From: Euzebya rosea
GTDB lineage: Bacteria > Actinomycetota > Nitriliruptoria > Euzebyales > Euzebyaceae
NCBI RefSeq assembly: GCF_003073135.1
Contig: NZ_PGDQ01000014.1
Span: 62,001-126,000, forward strand
DNA length: 64,000 nucleotides
Direction of reading: 5' to 3'
Positions 35,946 through 47,348 of this stretch are shown here, piece after piece. The first letter of the stretch is position 1. Each line of letters starts with the position of its first letter. A model generated the notes under the pieces. The model made no database searches. It was not told the DNA's origin and was given only the letters and a program-made list of their open reading frames with translations. Made by a program: the position numbers and the translations under genes.

Positions 35946-36770
35946 ATGACCGATCCCACACCTCCTGCCTTCCTCGAGGCCGTCCAGTCCTACCTGGCCG
36001 GTCGGGAGGCCCAGTTCAACTACGACGCGCTGGTCCACACCTTCACCGACATCGAGCGGTTCCACCGCTGGGCGCGGTACATGGACCGCCTGCATCCGCT
36101 CGACGGGGCCCGGGTGCTGTCCAGCGGCTGCGGGGCCGGTGGATCGTTGCTGGCCTACGCCGATGCGGGCGCCGAGCTGGTGGAGGGGGTGGAGGTCGAC
36201 GCCCACTTCGCCCACATGGCCCGGTCACGCGTCGCCGACGTCGACGGGGTCGAGGTGCACGAGCTGGCCCCCGAGGCACGGCTGCCGATCCCCGATGGCA
36301 GCGTGGACGTCATCGAGTCGATGGACGTCATCGAGCACGTGCCGGACGACGAGCGGTACCTGCGCGAGCTTCGCCGGGTGCTGGCCCCCGGCGGGATCAT
36401 CCTGGTGGTCACCCCGAACCGGATCTGGCCGGTCGAGCAGCACCTGGGCATCGCCGGGCCACCGTGGCTGCCGATCGGATTGGCCGACACGATCTTCGGG
36501 GTGCTCGCGCTGCTGCCCTGGCTGTCCTCGGAGCGTCGACAGAAGTACCGCGAGCTGCGGGGCATGCGAACCCAGAACATGTCGATGTGGCGCCTGCGCC
36601 GGCTGGCCAAGCGGCTGGACCTGCACATGACGGTCCTGCACCGCAGCGACGAGCCGGGCGACCCGTTGCCGGTGGACGACCCCCGCGCCGAACGCCTGCT
36701 GCGATCGTGGTGGGGCAAGTACCTGTCCCCGGTCAAGTCGCTTGCGGTGACCTACCAGCGTCGTCGCTGA
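35946..36770 (+). CDS. class I SAM-dependent methyltransferase
   Basis: A 274-residue methyltransferase. The SAM-binding motif is modified: 'VLSSGCGAGGSLLAYADAG' for the usual LDxGCGxG, with acidic 'GVEVDAHF', 'VDVIESMDVIEHVPD' and 'RVLAPGGIILVVTPNR' conserved in UbiE/MT-11-type enzymes. The C-terminal ~90 residues may bind the acceptor. Substrate unknown; lipid or small-molecule targets are common. Divergent from the zinc-ribbon gene with only 15 bp between starts and no ribosome site, so it may be leaderless. Confidence 0.88.
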   Translation: MTDPTPPAFLEAVQSYLAGREAQFNYDALVHTFTDIERFHRWARYMDRLHPLDGARVLSSGCGAGGSLLAYADAGAELVEGVEVDAHFAHMARSRVADVDGVEVHELAPEARLPIPDGSVDVIESMDVIEHVPDDERYLRELRRVLAPGGIILVVTPNRIWPVEQHLGIAGPPWLPIGLADTIFGVLALLPWLSSERRQKYRELRGMRTQNMSMWRLRRLAKRLDLHMTVLHRSDEPGDPLPVDDPRAERLLRSWWGKYLSPVKSLAVTYQRRR

Positions 36771-36803
36771 CCCGCTGGGCGGGTGCTGGCGCGGGCGGTC
36801 CGG

Positions 36804-36876
36804 TGGAGCCAGGCGGAATCGAACCGCCGACATCTGCCATGCAAAGACAGCGCTCTACCAACTGAGCTATGGCCCC
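36804..36876 (-). tRNA. tRNA-Ala (TGC)
   Basis: A 73-nt cloverleaf. Acceptor stem GGGGCCA/TGGCTCC includes the G3-U70 pair that identifies tRNA-Ala; the anticodon loop TTTGCAT gives TGC. T arm GGCGG-TTCGATT-CCGCC. The CCA end is not fully encoded. The partner tRNA-Ile lies 1.4 kb upstream on the same strand; this pair downstream of gyrA is common in Actinobacteria. Confidence 0.97.
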
Positions 36877-36964
36877 GAGGGGAGAACGAAGGGTAGCGCG
36901 GCACGAGCGATCGGGCCCAGCTGGGTGCTGGACCCGTCGTACAGCCGTCCCTCGTCCGGGTTGC

Positions 36965-37078
36965 CTACAGGTCGCGCGGCTCTTCCCAGATGGCCTCGTC
37001 GAGCTCCATGTCGCGCTGGCGCTTGAGCGCCATGGCGCCAGCGGCAAGGACGGCCAGCAGGACAATCAGCTTCTTCAT
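36965..37078 (-). CDS. DLW-39-like small protein
   Basis: A 37-residue frame starting MKKLIVLLAVLAAG and ending 'DEAIWEEPRDL', with GGAGGAGA six bases before the ATG. It is short, hydrophobic at the N-terminus and acidic at the C-terminus with a DxxxW motif, as in the DLW-39 family of tiny actinobacterial proteins often found near gyrA and tRNA-Ala. Function is unknown. Strong ribosome site and conserved location support it. Confidence 0.75.
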   Translation of the reverse strand: MKKLIVLLAVLAAGAMALKRQRDMELDEAIWEEPRDL

Positions 37079-37196
37079 CTCGGTCTCCTCCGTCTGCCTC
37101 GGTCGGGCAGGGCTCGCGTCACGATGGGGATGTTCGGCCGCGGAGCCTACCCGAGGACGACACCTCGGGCAGGTGATGCGTCAGGGCGGTGCCGCG

Positions 37197-37856
37197 TCAG
37201 GTCAGGGCCAGCTCACCGGTCTCGGCCCCCGAGCTGCCCGTCCTGAGGATCAGGACCTTGGCGCGCAGGCGGACCACCGGGCGCCCCTGGCTGGGCTGGG
37301 CGCTGCGCGGAGGAAGCGGTCGATACCCGGGAGCCGTCGCGGTCGTCAGGCGCTCCAGCTGGGCGCCGCTGGCGGTCAGGGAGGTGAGCGCGACCAGCCA
37401 CATGGTGGGGTCCACGAACGGGGGGAGGGTGTCGGTTCCGTGGTACCCGGCGAACTCGCGCGGCCGGGTCAGCAGCCCGTAGACGTCGAGGATGCCGCGC
37501 TCCAGGTCGTCCAGGGCGGCGCTGGGTGGTCCGGGCACGATCGGGACGGCGAGGCCCACCTGCGCCCCCTCGTCGGCGGCGAACCGCAGCTGCAGCTCCG
37601 CCGGTGGGGTCCTGCCGTGGTGCGGGTGCTCCGCCGGGGTCCGGGTGCTGACCGTCTGCAGCACCGACGTGCCGGTCCCGAGGACGAGCAGGGCGCTGTC
37701 CTCCAGCGGCCGGCGATGGTGCGTCCCCGCCACGCCGAGTCGCGCCCGACGCGTCAGGATCGTCACCTGCCCACCCCCGCTGCGCGGTTCCGGGAACTCG
37801 ATGGGCGCGCCGCCGGCCGCGGACGACATCGGCGGTTCCCCAAGAGGTGGCTGCAT
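37197..37856 (-). CDS. hypothetical protein
   Basis: A 219-residue product not recognised. The start may be ATG 37856 or 37829 (weak GGGGAA upstream of the latter). The composition is mixed, with a plausible folded part in the middle ('ALDDLERGILDVYGLLTRP', 'WLVALTSLTASGAQLERL') and a basic C-terminal strand ('RPVVRLRAKVLILRT'); no signal or membrane segment. It lies between the DLW-39-like gene and the 61-bp repeats. Confidence 0.55.
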   Translation of the reverse strand: MQPPLGEPPMSSAAGGAPIEFPEPRSGGGQVTILTRRARLGVAGTHHRRPLEDSALLVLGTGTSVLQTVSTRTPAEHPHHGRTPPAELQLRFAADEGAQVGLAVPIVPGPPSAALDDLERGILDVYGLLTRPREFAGYHGTDTLPPFVDPTMWLVALTSLTASGAQLERLTTATAPGYRPLPPRSAQPSQGRPVVRLRAKVLILRTGSSGAETGELALT

Positions 37857-38027
37857 GGACGGGATTCAACCACTCCACGCCGCCCGATCGTGCCCGAACT
37901 CGTCCATGGACGATGCAGGCCCCGATCGCGCCAACCAGCCGCAGCCCGGCCACGCGCACCGGCACGCCACCAGCCAAGTTCACACGAAGGCCGCTCGACC
38001 ACCGCGCGAATCCACCGGATCGGACAC

Positions 38028-38211
38028 CGGGCAGCACCGAATCCGGCCCCGGAGTGGTCGCCCTTGGCCTCCGTGGCCCGAACGGCCAGCGGGCAGCACC
38101 GAATCCGGCCCCAGCTCTGTCGCCATGGGCTCCGTGGCCCGAACGGCCAGCGGGCAGCACCGAATCCGGCCCCAGGTCGGTCGCCCTGGCCTCCGTGGCC
38201 CGAACGGCCCG
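38028..38211. repeat. three tandem 61-62-bp repeats
   Basis: Units at 38028-38089, 38090-38150 and 38151-~38211. Each begins CGGGCAGCACCGAATCCGGC and ends GTGGCCCGAACGGCC, with a variable ~16-bp core. The TGGCC-CGAAC-GGCCA segment can form a short hairpin in each unit. It lies in the 430-bp gene-free gap between an unknown gene and tRNA-Ile. Confidence 0.85.
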
Positions 38212-38249
38212 AGCGGAGCGAGAGGATGGACGAAGTCCTCGATGAACAA

Positions 38250-38282
38250 CGACACGTCACGCAGCGAAGCAAGTGACGCTGT
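38250..38282 (-). terminator. stem-loop downstream of tRNA-Ile
   Basis: CGACACGTCAC pairs with GTGACGCTGTCG around a 12-nt loop with one or two mismatches. It sits just 3' of the leftward tRNA-Ile and could end or help process its transcript. No U-run follows, so intrinsic termination is uncertain. Confidence 0.4.
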
Positions 38283-38284
38283 CG

Positions 38285-38358
<74 letters not shown>

Positions 38359-38409
38359 TTGTTGCGCGGATGCGGAGAGCCCGCGCGGGAGTCAAGGAGT
38401 GTAGGTCGA

Positions 38410-38847
38410 CTACTCCTCGCTTGCCAACTCGATGCGCAGTCCGCCGAGGAGATCGGCGACCAGGTTGTAGAGGAAGGCAAGGAAAACGTTGATGCCGGTC
38501 CACAGGACGACGTTGAGCAGGCCCAGGAGGAACGCTGCCCGGGCGATGTTCCCACCGTTGATGACCAGCGTCAGCTGCAGCTCGTCGAGGAACGACGTCA
38601 GCGTGTCGATCACGCCGATCCGCAGGATGACGGACCAGAAGACGCTGAGGCCCAGCATGACCACGAGCAGGAAGCAGAAGTAGAAGATCACCGACAGCTT
38701 CAGCACCGACCACGGGTCGATGCGGCGCACGGTCGCCCGGCGACGGACGACCTGACCGGTCCTGACCCGCTCGCGCGGGGGCTGCTGGTTGCTCACCCGC
38801 GTGGCGGGCTTGTTCTTCCCGCTGCTGGGGCGTTGGGTGGTTGACAT
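38410..38847 (-). CDS. DUF3566 transmembrane protein
   Basis: A 145-residue protein with a basic, disordered N-terminus (to about 40), then two long transmembrane segments ('LSVIFYFCFLLVVMLGLSVF' and 'AAFLLGLLNVVLWTGINVFLAFLYNLVADLLGGL', partly quoted). It matches DUF3566, regularly encoded directly downstream of gyrA. Function unknown. 61 bp separate it from the gyrA stop, so it may belong to the gyrBA transcript. Confidence 0.88.
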   Translation of the reverse strand: MSTTQRPSSGKNKPATRVSNQQPPRERVRTGQVVRRRATVRRIDPWSVLKLSVIFYFCFLLVVMLGLSVFWSVILRIGVIDTLTSFLDELQLTLVINGGNIARAAFLLGLLNVVLWTGINVFLAFLYNLVADLLGGLRIELASEE

Positions 38848-38908
38848 GGTGCTCGCAGTCTAGTTGACCCGGTGACGGCGCCGTGCGGGCCGATCGGCCG
38901 GGTGAAGG

Positions 38909-41602
38909 CTACTCCTCCTCCTCGGAGGTGTCCGAGGACGCTGCGTCCCCGTCGATGTCGTCGTCGATGTCACCATCGATGCCCTCACTGTCCGTCGCCG
39001 ACACCTCTCGGTCGGTGTCGATCGCCGGCGCATCGGCCGAGGCATCGCCGCCGGTGGCCGCCTCGTCCTCGACGTCGTCGTCCTCGAGCTCCATGACCTT
39101 CGCGACCGACGCGACCTTGGCGCCCTCTCGCGGGGTCATGACCCGCACGCCCTGGGTGTTGCGCCCCGTGGGGCGGACGTCCTTGACGTCCATCCGGATG
39201 ATGGTGCCGCGGTCGGTGACGATGAAGATCTCCTGCTCGTACCCGGCGACGATCGCCCCCACGAGCCCACCTCGTCCGTCGGTCAGCTTGGCCGTCTTCA
39301 CGCCCATGCCGCCGCGCTTCTGGGTGGGGTAGCGCTCCAGCGGGGTGCGCTTGCCGAAGCCTTCGTCGGTGATGACGACCAGGTACCCGTCGGGTTCGAC
39401 GATGGCGCAGGCCAGCAGCTCGTCGCCGTCGGCCAGGTTCATGCCCTTCACGCCGCTGGCGTTGCGGCCCATGGCGCGTGCGTCGGACTCGTGGAACCGG
39501 ATCGACTGGCCCTTGAGCGAGACGAGGATCACGTCGTCGTCGCCGGAGGTCAGCCGCACGTCGATCAGCTCGTCCCCGTCACGCAGGTTGATCGCGATGA
39601 GCGTCGAACGCGGGGAGTCGTACTCCTCCAGCTTCGTGCGCTTGACGATCCCGTTGCGGGTGGAGAACAGCAGGTGCTTGCCGTCCTGCTCCAGGGAGTC
39701 CAGGTGCACGACGGTGCGCACGACCTCGTCCTTGTCCAGCTCCAGGCCGGGGACGTTGGCCATGTACACACCACGGGCGGTGCGGCTCTTCTCGGGGATC
39801 TGCCAGGCCTTGATGCGATGCATCCGGCCCTTGGAGGTGAAGAACAGCACCCAGTGGTGGGTGGAGGTCGAGAACAGGTCCCAGATGATGTCCTCGTCCT
39901 TGAGGCCACCGGCGTTGATGCCCTTTCCGCCGCGCTTCTGGACCTTGTACTCGCTGGCCGAGACCCGCTTGATGTAGCCGGCCTGGGTGATCGTGACGAC
40001 CACCTCTTCCTCGGCGATGAGGTCCTCGATGTCGAGGTCGCCCTCGGCGGGGACGATCCGGGTCCGGCGGGCGTCGCCGAAGCGGTCGGCGATCTCCTCC
40101 AGCTCCTCGACGATGATGTCCTTGACCTTCTGCGGGTCGGCGAGGATCCCCTCGAGCTCGGTGATCCGCTCCATCAGCTCGGCGTACTCCTCCTGGATCC
40201 GCTGGCGCTCGAGGGCGGCCAGGCGGCGCAGGGGGAGGTTGAGGATCGCGGTGGCCTGCACGTCGGACAGGTCGAAGCGCGACATCAGCTCGGACTGGGC
40301 CGCGTCGGCGGAGGCGGAGTTGCGGATCAGCTGGATGACGTCGTCGAGGTTGTCCAGCGCGATGATCAGGCCCTCGAGGATGTGGGCCCGTTCGCGCGCC
40401 TTGCGCAGCCGGTACTCCGTCCTCCGGGTGATGATCTCGATCTGGTGGGTGATGTAGCGCGAGATGGTGTCCTTGAGACCCATCGTGCGCGGCACCCCGG
40501 GGCTGACCTCGTCCTCGCCGGTGGGGACCAGCGAGAGGTTGATGACCCCGAAGGTGTCCTGCAGCTGCGTGGCCTTGTACAGCTGGTTGAGCACGACCTG
40601 GGCGTTGGCGTCGCGCTTCAGCTCGATGACGAGCCGGATGCCCTTGCGGTTGGACTCGTCGCGGATGTCGCGGATGCCCGTCAGGCGCTTGGTGTTGACC
40701 AGCTCGGCGATCTTCAGCGCCAGGTTGGCCTTGTTGACCTGGTAGGGCAGCTCGGTGACGACCAGCTGCTCGCCGGCGCGGTTCTCCTCGATGTCGACGA
40801 CGGCGCGCATGCGGATGGACCCGCGGCCGGTCTCGTAGGCCTGCCGGATGGGGTTCGCACCCATGATCAGGGCCCCGGTCGGGAAGTCCGGACCCGGGAT
40901 GATCTCCATCAGCTCGTCGAGGGTGATCTCGGGGTTGGCCATCTGCGCCACGATCGCCCGGGTGACCTCACCGAGGTTGTGCGGCGGGACGTTGGTGGCC
41001 ATGCCGACGGCGATGCCGGCCGACCCGTTGACCAGCAGGTTGGGGAAGCGGCTGGGCAGGACCAGCGGCTCGGACTCCTGGCCGTCGTAGTTGTCCTGCC
41101 AGTCGACGGTCTCCTCCTCGATGTCGCGGAGGAGCTCCATCGCGAGGGGGGACAGCCGGGCTTCGGTGTAGCGCATCGCCGCGGGCGGGTCACCGTCGAC
41201 GGAGCCGAAGTTCCCGTGTCCCTCGATCAGCGGGTACCGGATCGCCCACGGCTGGGCCATGCGGACCAGCGCGTCGTAGATCGAGGAGTCGCCGTGGGGG
41301 TGGTACTTCTTCATCACGTCGCCGACGGCAGCCGCGGACTTGCGGTGCTGCGTGCCAGCGCGCATGCCGCCCTCCCACATGGAGAACAGGATGCGGCGGT
41401 GGACGGGCTTGAGGCCGTCACGGACGTCGGGCAGCGCACGCCCCACGATCACGCTCATCGCGTAATCGATGTAGGAGCGCTGCATCTCCTCCTCGATCTC
41501 GACTGCCTCGAAGACCTCGGTGGCCACTGTCGCCTCGCCCTCCCCCTCGGGGGTCTCGGGTGTGGCGTCCTCGGGCACGTCAGGAGTGGTGTCGTCAGCC
41601 AT
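38909..41602 (-). CDS. gyrA: DNA gyrase subunit A
   Basis: An 897-residue gyrase subunit that cuts and rejoins DNA during negative supercoiling. Catalytic Tyr145 lies in '[11 protein letters not shown]'. The quinolone region reads '[19 protein letters not shown]', with Ser106 and Asp110 of the susceptible type. The GyrA box is QKRGGKG, and six C-terminal blades follow, ending in an unusually acidic ~60-residue tail (runs of Asp/Glu, last residues SEEEE). gyrB lies 33 bp upstream on the same strand. Confidence 0.98.
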   Translation of the reverse strand: MADDTTPDVPEDATPETPEGEGEATVATEVFEAVEIEEEMQRSYIDYAMSVIVGRALPDVRDGLKPVHRRILFSMWEGGMRAGTQHRKSAAAVGDVMKKYHPHGDSSIYDALVRMAQPWAIRYPLIEGHGNFGSVDGDPPAAMRYTEARLSPLAMELLRDIEEETVDWQDNYDGQESEPLVLPSRFPNLLVNGSAGIAVGMATNVPPHNLGEVTRAIVAQMANPEITLDELMEIIPGPDFPTGALIMGANPIRQAYETGRGSIRMRAVVDIEENRAGEQLVVTELPYQVNKANLALKIAELVNTKRLTGIRDIRDESNRKGIRLVIELKRDANAQVVLNQLYKATQLQDTFGVINLSLVPTGEDEVSPGVPRTMGLKDTISRYITHQIEIITRRTEYRLRKARERAHILEGLIIALDNLDDVIQLIRNSASADAAQSELMSRFDLSDVQATAILNLPLRRLAALERQRIQEEYAELMERITELEGILADPQKVKDIIVEELEEIADRFGDARRTRIVPAEGDLDIEDLIAEEEVVVTITQAGYIKRVSASEYKVQKRGGKGINAGGLKDEDIIWDLFSTSTHHWVLFFTSKGRMHRIKAWQIPEKSRTARGVYMANVPGLELDKDEVVRTVVHLDSLEQDGKHLLFSTRNGIVKRTKLEEYDSPRSTLIAINLRDGDELIDVRLTSGDDDVILVSLKGQSIRFHESDARAMGRNASGVKGMNLADGDELLACAIVEPDGYLVVITDEGFGKRTPLERYPTQKRGGMGVKTAKLTDGRGGLVGAIVAGYEQEIFIVTDRGTIIRMDVKDVRPTGRNTQGVRVMTPREGAKVASVAKVMELEDDDVEDEAATGGDASADAPAIDTDREVSATDSEGIDGDIDDDIDGDAASSDTSEEEE

Positions 41603-41635
41603 GATGGTGAACCTCTGCTGGACCGTTCAAGGGTC

Positions 41636-43840
<2,205 letters not shown>

Positions 43841-44161
43841 CTATTTGGAGGAGCGCTGGACCACGATCTCGATCTTGCGGACAGTGTCCGGTCCCATAAT
43901 CGAGTTGACACGGGCCTGGAGGTCGCCGGTGAAGTAGCGCAGCTGGGTCGCCCAGCCCGCGTCCTCTGCCGCGATCACGAGGACACCGCCGTGCAGCCGA
44001 ACGGGGTTGGCATGGGCGGCGATGTCGGGGCCTGCGGCCTCGTCCCAGAAGTCGAAGATCCGCGCCCCGTCGAGCCGGCCGGCCCAGCGGCGACGGGTGA
44101 TCATCTCGTCGATGACCCGCCCGATCGGCTGGGGGTCCGGGCGGTGTGGTCGGCGGCTCAT
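43841..44161 (-). CDS. dciA: DciA-type (DUF721) helicase-loading factor
   Basis: A 106-residue protein of the DUF721/DciA family: 'PQPIGRVIDEMITRRRWAGRL', 'ARIFDFWDEAAGPDIAAHA' and 'LRYFTGDLQARVNSIMG'. DciA is the ancestral factor that helps load the replicative helicase DnaB. The order recF-dciA-gyrB is conserved in Actinobacteria. 55 bp separate it from recF. Confidence 0.9.
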   Translation of the reverse strand: MSRRPHRPDPQPIGRVIDEMITRRRWAGRLDGARIFDFWDEAAGPDIAAHANPVRLHGGVLVIAAEDAGWATQLRYFTGDLQARVNSIMGPDTVRKIEIVVQRSSK

Positions 44162-44213
44162 CCGCGAGGTCGGGCGCTCGGGACGAGCATGGGCACCGGG
44201 CGGAGGGATGGGG

Positions 44214-44227
44214 GTTTCACGTGGATC
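44214..44227. promoter_or_regulatory. parS-like site at recF 3' end
   Basis: GTTTCACGTGGATC matches the parS core GTTTCACGTGAAAC in 12 of 14 positions, with a perfect left half. It overlaps the recF stop codon. It is weaker than the sites near parA and on the other side of dnaA. Confidence 0.45.
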
Positions 44228-45380
44228 CTCCGATCGACGGCGGGTCGATGACCGTACCGGCCCGGATGTGGACGCGCATCCCCTCGAGGGGGACCTCCGT
44301 CCCGACGGCGGCGGTGACCAGGACCTGCTCGAACCCTGCGCAGCGTGCAGCCAGGCGTCGACGACGGTCCTCGTCGAGCTCCGCGAACACGTCGTCGAGC
44401 AGGACGATCGGCTCGTCGCCGATCTCGCCGATGACCTCGTGGGAGGCGAGCTTGAGCGCGAGGGCCAGCGACCACTGCTCCCCGTGGCTGGCGTAGCCCT
44501 TGGCCGGCAGGTCGCCGATGCCGAGGAACAGCTCGTCGCGGTGCGGTCCGACCAGCGTCATGCCACGTCGGACCTCGTCGCGTTCCTGCTCGGCCAGCGC
44601 CTCGCGCAGCTCCCCGGCCAGCTCACCCGGATCGGGCACGGGCTGGCCCGTCGTGCCGGTGACCGTGCGGCCCCAGGACAGCTCGTAGGCCAGGACGGGC
44701 AGCCGATCGACGTCCTGGGACGGGCTCGCGGCCACGAGGTCGGCGTAGGCCTCGGCGACCGGTTCGGCGAGGGCGTTGATGGCCGCGATCCGCGCCGCCA
44801 GCACCGGCCCGGCGGTGTTGACGTAGGTGTCGGTCCAGACCTCGAGCACGTCCCGCTGGAGGCGACCCGTGATCCGTGCGTCCTTGAGGATCGCGTTGCG
44901 CTGGGTCAGGGCACGGTCGAGGTCGCTGCGCACCCCGGCGAAGGTGGCGCGTCGGCCGGCCAGCAGGTCGTCGAGGAAGCGCCGGCGATCACCGGGGTCG
45001 CCGCGGACCAGGGTCAGGTCCTCCGGCGCGAGCATGACCGACCGGATCGCCCCGAACGCGTCGGACATGCGCTGCATCGGCTGGCCGTTGAGCTGGGCAC
45101 GGTTGCGTCCCTGCCGAAGCTCGACGCTGACGGCGATCCGCTGGCCCATGTCGCTGCGGGCCTCCGCGCGGATGACGGCCGCGTCGGCGCCGGCCCGGAC
45201 CATCGCCTGGTCGCTGGAGACCCGGTGGGATCGCCCCAGCGACAGGTAATGCACGGCCTCCAGCAGGTTGGTCTTGCCCTGCGCGTTGGAGCCGACGAAC
45301 GTCGTCACGCCGGGCTGGAGCTCGAGGTCCAGCCGTTCGTAGTTGCGCACGTCGAGCAGGTGCAGCGATTCCAGCCGCAT
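44217..45380 (-). CDS. recF: DNA replication and repair protein RecF
   Basis: A 387-residue SMC-like ATPase acting in gap repair and RecA loading. Walker A 'GSNAQGKTNLL' (30-40), 'LVGPHRDEL' and the signature region 'SHGEQWSLALALKLA', Walker B 'PIVLLDDVFAELD'. Usually encoded next to dnaN; here a DinB-like gene intervenes. A parS-like sequence overlaps its stop. Confidence 0.96.
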   Translation of the reverse strand: MRLESLHLLDVRNYERLDLELQPGVTTFVGSNAQGKTNLLEAVHYLSLGRSHRVSSDQAMVRAGADAAVIRAEARSDMGQRIAVSVELRQGRNRAQLNGQPMQRMSDAFGAIRSVMLAPEDLTLVRGDPGDRRRFLDDLLAGRRATFAGVRSDLDRALTQRNAILKDARITGRLQRDVLEVWTDTYVNTAGPVLAARIAAINALAEPVAEAYADLVAASPSQDVDRLPVLAYELSWGRTVTGTTGQPVPDPGELAGELREALAEQERDEVRRGMTLVGPHRDELFLGIGDLPAKGYASHGEQWSLALALKLASHEVIGEIGDEPIVLLDDVFAELDEDRRRRLAARCAGFEQVLVTAAVGTEVPLEGMRVHIRAGTVIDPPSIGGST

Positions 45381-45408
45381 CAGGTCGTCCGTGTCGTGGT
45401 CGGACGCG

Positions 45409-45930
45409 TCACTCGCCGACGACGCCGTCGATGGCTTCGCGCAGCAGGTCCGCGTGCCCCGCGTGGCGGGCGGTTTCCTCGATCATGTGGAGGATGACCC
45501 AGCGGAGGTTGGGCCGTTCGCGCCCCTCCCAGCCCGACCAGGCGAGCAGGTCGTCCAGCTCCGCGGCCGCGATGATGGCGTTGGACCGTGCGCAGGCAGC
45601 GTCGTACTCCGCCAGCAGGTCGTCGACGTCCTCCGTCGCCCCCGTGCGGAACTCCCAGTCGGGGTCGGACTCCCAGTCGACGCCGATCCAGGGTTCGCGG
45701 CCCGGTCCGTCGACGAACCGGTGCTCGAACCAGCTGTGCTCGACCAGGGTCAGGTGCTTGACCAGCCCGCCCAGGGTGAGGGTCGAGGCGCCGACCGTGG
45801 CAGCCGCGCCCGCGGCATCGACGCCACGGGCCTTCATCGCCACGGTCGCGCGCAGGTGATCCAGGTACTGGACCAGCATGGTCTTCTCGTCGGTCGCGCC
45901 GTCCGGGTCGACGCGCTCGGCGAGACCCAC
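45409..45930 (-). CDS. DinB/DUF664 family protein
   Basis: A 173-residue four-helix-bundle protein of the DinB superfamily, DUF664 branch: 'LVKHLTLVEHSWFEHRF' and 'ILHMIEETARHAGHADLLREAIDG' supply the His residues for a metal site. Members are thiol-dependent transferases or uncharacterised. The GTG start lies one base after the dnaN stop and recF follows after 28 bp, so it is embedded in the replication operon. No replication role is known. Confidence 0.88.
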   Translation of the reverse strand: MGLAERVDPDGATDEKTMLVQYLDHLRATVAMKARGVDAAGAAATVGASTLTLGGLVKHLTLVEHSWFEHRFVDGPGREPWIGVDWESDPDWEFRTGATEDVDDLLAEYDAACARSNAIIAAAELDDLLAWSGWEGRERPNLRWVILHMIEETARHAGHADLLREAIDGVVGE

Positions 45931-45931
45931 G

Positions 45932-47056
45932 TCAGACCCGGACGGGCATCAGCAGGTACAGGTAGTCCGCCTCGGACTCGTCGTCGCCCTCCTCCGGCGC
46001 CGGCGGGCGCATGACGGCGGGCTTGAGCTCGTCGCGGAACTCGAACATGACCTGCTCGCCACCCATGGCGTCGAGGCCGTCGATGAGGAAGCGCGGGTTG
46101 AACGCGATCTGGAGCGGCTCGCCCTCCAGCTCGATCGGGAGGGACTCCTCGGCCTGCCCGGCTTCGGTGGAGTCGGCCTTCACCGTCAGCGTGTCGCTGT
46201 CCATGCCCAGGATCACCGGCGTCATGGCCTTGTCGGCCTCACCGACGACGGCGATGCGTCGCACGACCTCGGTCAGGGCCTGGCGGTCGACGCGGATGCG
46301 CCGCTCGTAGCCGTCGGGGATCAGTCCGCGGTACTCCGGGTACTTGCCCTCCACCAGGGTGGAGACCAGGCGGCGGTCGGCGAACACGAAGGTGGCGTAG
46401 CTGGGCTCCAGGACCAGCTTCACGGCGCTCCCGAGCATGTCGGCAGCGTGCTTGGCCTGCTCCAGCGCACGACGCGACACGAGGGCGCTCATCTCGCCGG
46501 CCTCGTCCCACGGGATCGTGCGGACGGCCAGGCGGTAGGAGTCGGTGGCTGCGGCGGTGAAGTTGCCGTCGCTGGCCTCGAGCTTCACGCCGGTGAGGAC
46601 GGCACGGGCGTCCTCGGTGCTGGCGGAGCGGGCGACCTGGGTGATCAGCTGGGAGAACTCGCCGGCCTGCAGGGTGGCCGACGGGGCGTCCTCCAGCGGG
46701 GTGCGCATGGACGGGAAGTCCTCGAGCACCATCAGCCGGAGCTCGAAGCTCGCACGGCCACACCGGATGTTCATGGCCTCGTTGACGGCGGCGATCTCCA
46801 CGGCGTCGTTGGGCAGCAGGTGGACGACGTTGCTGAGCAGCTTGCCGGACACCAGCGCGCCGCCATCCCGTTCGCCCTGGACGGGCAGGGTCAGCTCGGA
46901 GTCGATCTGCCCGTTGGTCGAGGACAGGGTCAGCTCGTCACCGGCAAGGCTCAGCTTGATGCCGGCCATCGCGGGAAAGCTGACGCGCTCACCGACGGTG
47001 CGCTGCACCCACTTGATGGCCTCTTCGAACTCGGTGCGCTCGGCGCGGAACTTCAT
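45932..47056 (-). CDS. dnaN: DNA polymerase III beta sliding clamp
   Basis: A 374-residue sliding clamp with three repeated domains: 'MKFRAERTEFEEAIKWVQ' start, 'FPAMAGIKLSLAGDELTLS', middle 'YRLAVRTIPWDE', and C-terminal end 'YLYLLMPVRV'. It tethers the polymerase. Start ATG 47056 has GAGGAGA six bases upstream; the in-frame GTG/ATG further upstream has none. It follows dnaA across a DnaA-box-rich gap. Confidence 0.97.
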   Translation of the reverse strand: MKFRAERTEFEEAIKWVQRTVGERVSFPAMAGIKLSLAGDELTLSSTNGQIDSELTLPVQGERDGGALVSGKLLSNVVHLLPNDAVEIAAVNEAMNIRCGRASFELRLMVLEDFPSMRTPLEDAPSATLQAGEFSQLITQVARSASTEDARAVLTGVKLEASDGNFTAAATDSYRLAVRTIPWDEAGEMSALVSRRALEQAKHAADMLGSAVKLVLEPSYATFVFADRRLVSTLVEGKYPEYRGLIPDGYERRIRVDRQALTEVVRRIAVVGEADKAMTPVILGMDSDTLTVKADSTEAGQAEESLPIELEGEPLQIAFNPRFLIDGLDAMGGEQVMFEFRDELKPAVMRPPAPEEGDDESEADYLYLLMPVRV

Positions 47057-47089
47057 GGGATCTCCTCGGCTCGTGGCGGTGTTTTCCAC

Positions 47090-47348
47090 CGCTCCCCGGG
47101 CCCTCGGGTTAAGGGGTTGATGTCAGATCTCTAGGAACAGTTGTAGTTGTAGGGGCGACGAACGCCTGTGGGTAACCGCTCTTTCGCGAGGTCACAGGTC
47201 GTTTGACCCTGTTGGCCGCCTCGTGGGGAAGCTGTGCGGCACACGTGTAATTCCGGGAACGCGCATGTGGACAAGCCCAGTGTCGCGTTCTGCTCGTGGA
47301 GCGTCGAGGACCGTCCACCGGTTGTCCACGAGCACCTGTGGGCGAATC
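47090..47348. other. dnaA-dnaN intergenic region, candidate oriC
   Basis: A 259-bp gene-free gap. DnaA-box-like nonamers: 47167-47175 (minus, TTACCCACA), 47266-47274 (minus, perfect TTGTCCACA), 47322-47330 (plus, TTGTCCACG) and 47337-47345 (minus, TCGCCCACA). A locally AT-richer stretch (47107-47152) next to dnaN could be the unwinding element. In mycobacteria and Streptomyces oriC lies here. Confidence 0.7.

Noticed and set aside
35607-36215. 202-codon version of the zinc-ribbon protein
   Set aside because: The upstream half is antisense to the methyltransferase and has no membrane or domain signal; ATG 35930 gives a normal small membrane protein.
37213-38160. 315-codon minus-strand frame through the 61-bp repeats
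   Set aside because: It reads across repeats and is out of frame with the better-supported 219-residue product.
38028-38211. CRISPR array
   Set aside because: Three units only, conserved part about 45 bp against a ~16-bp variable core, and no cas genes.
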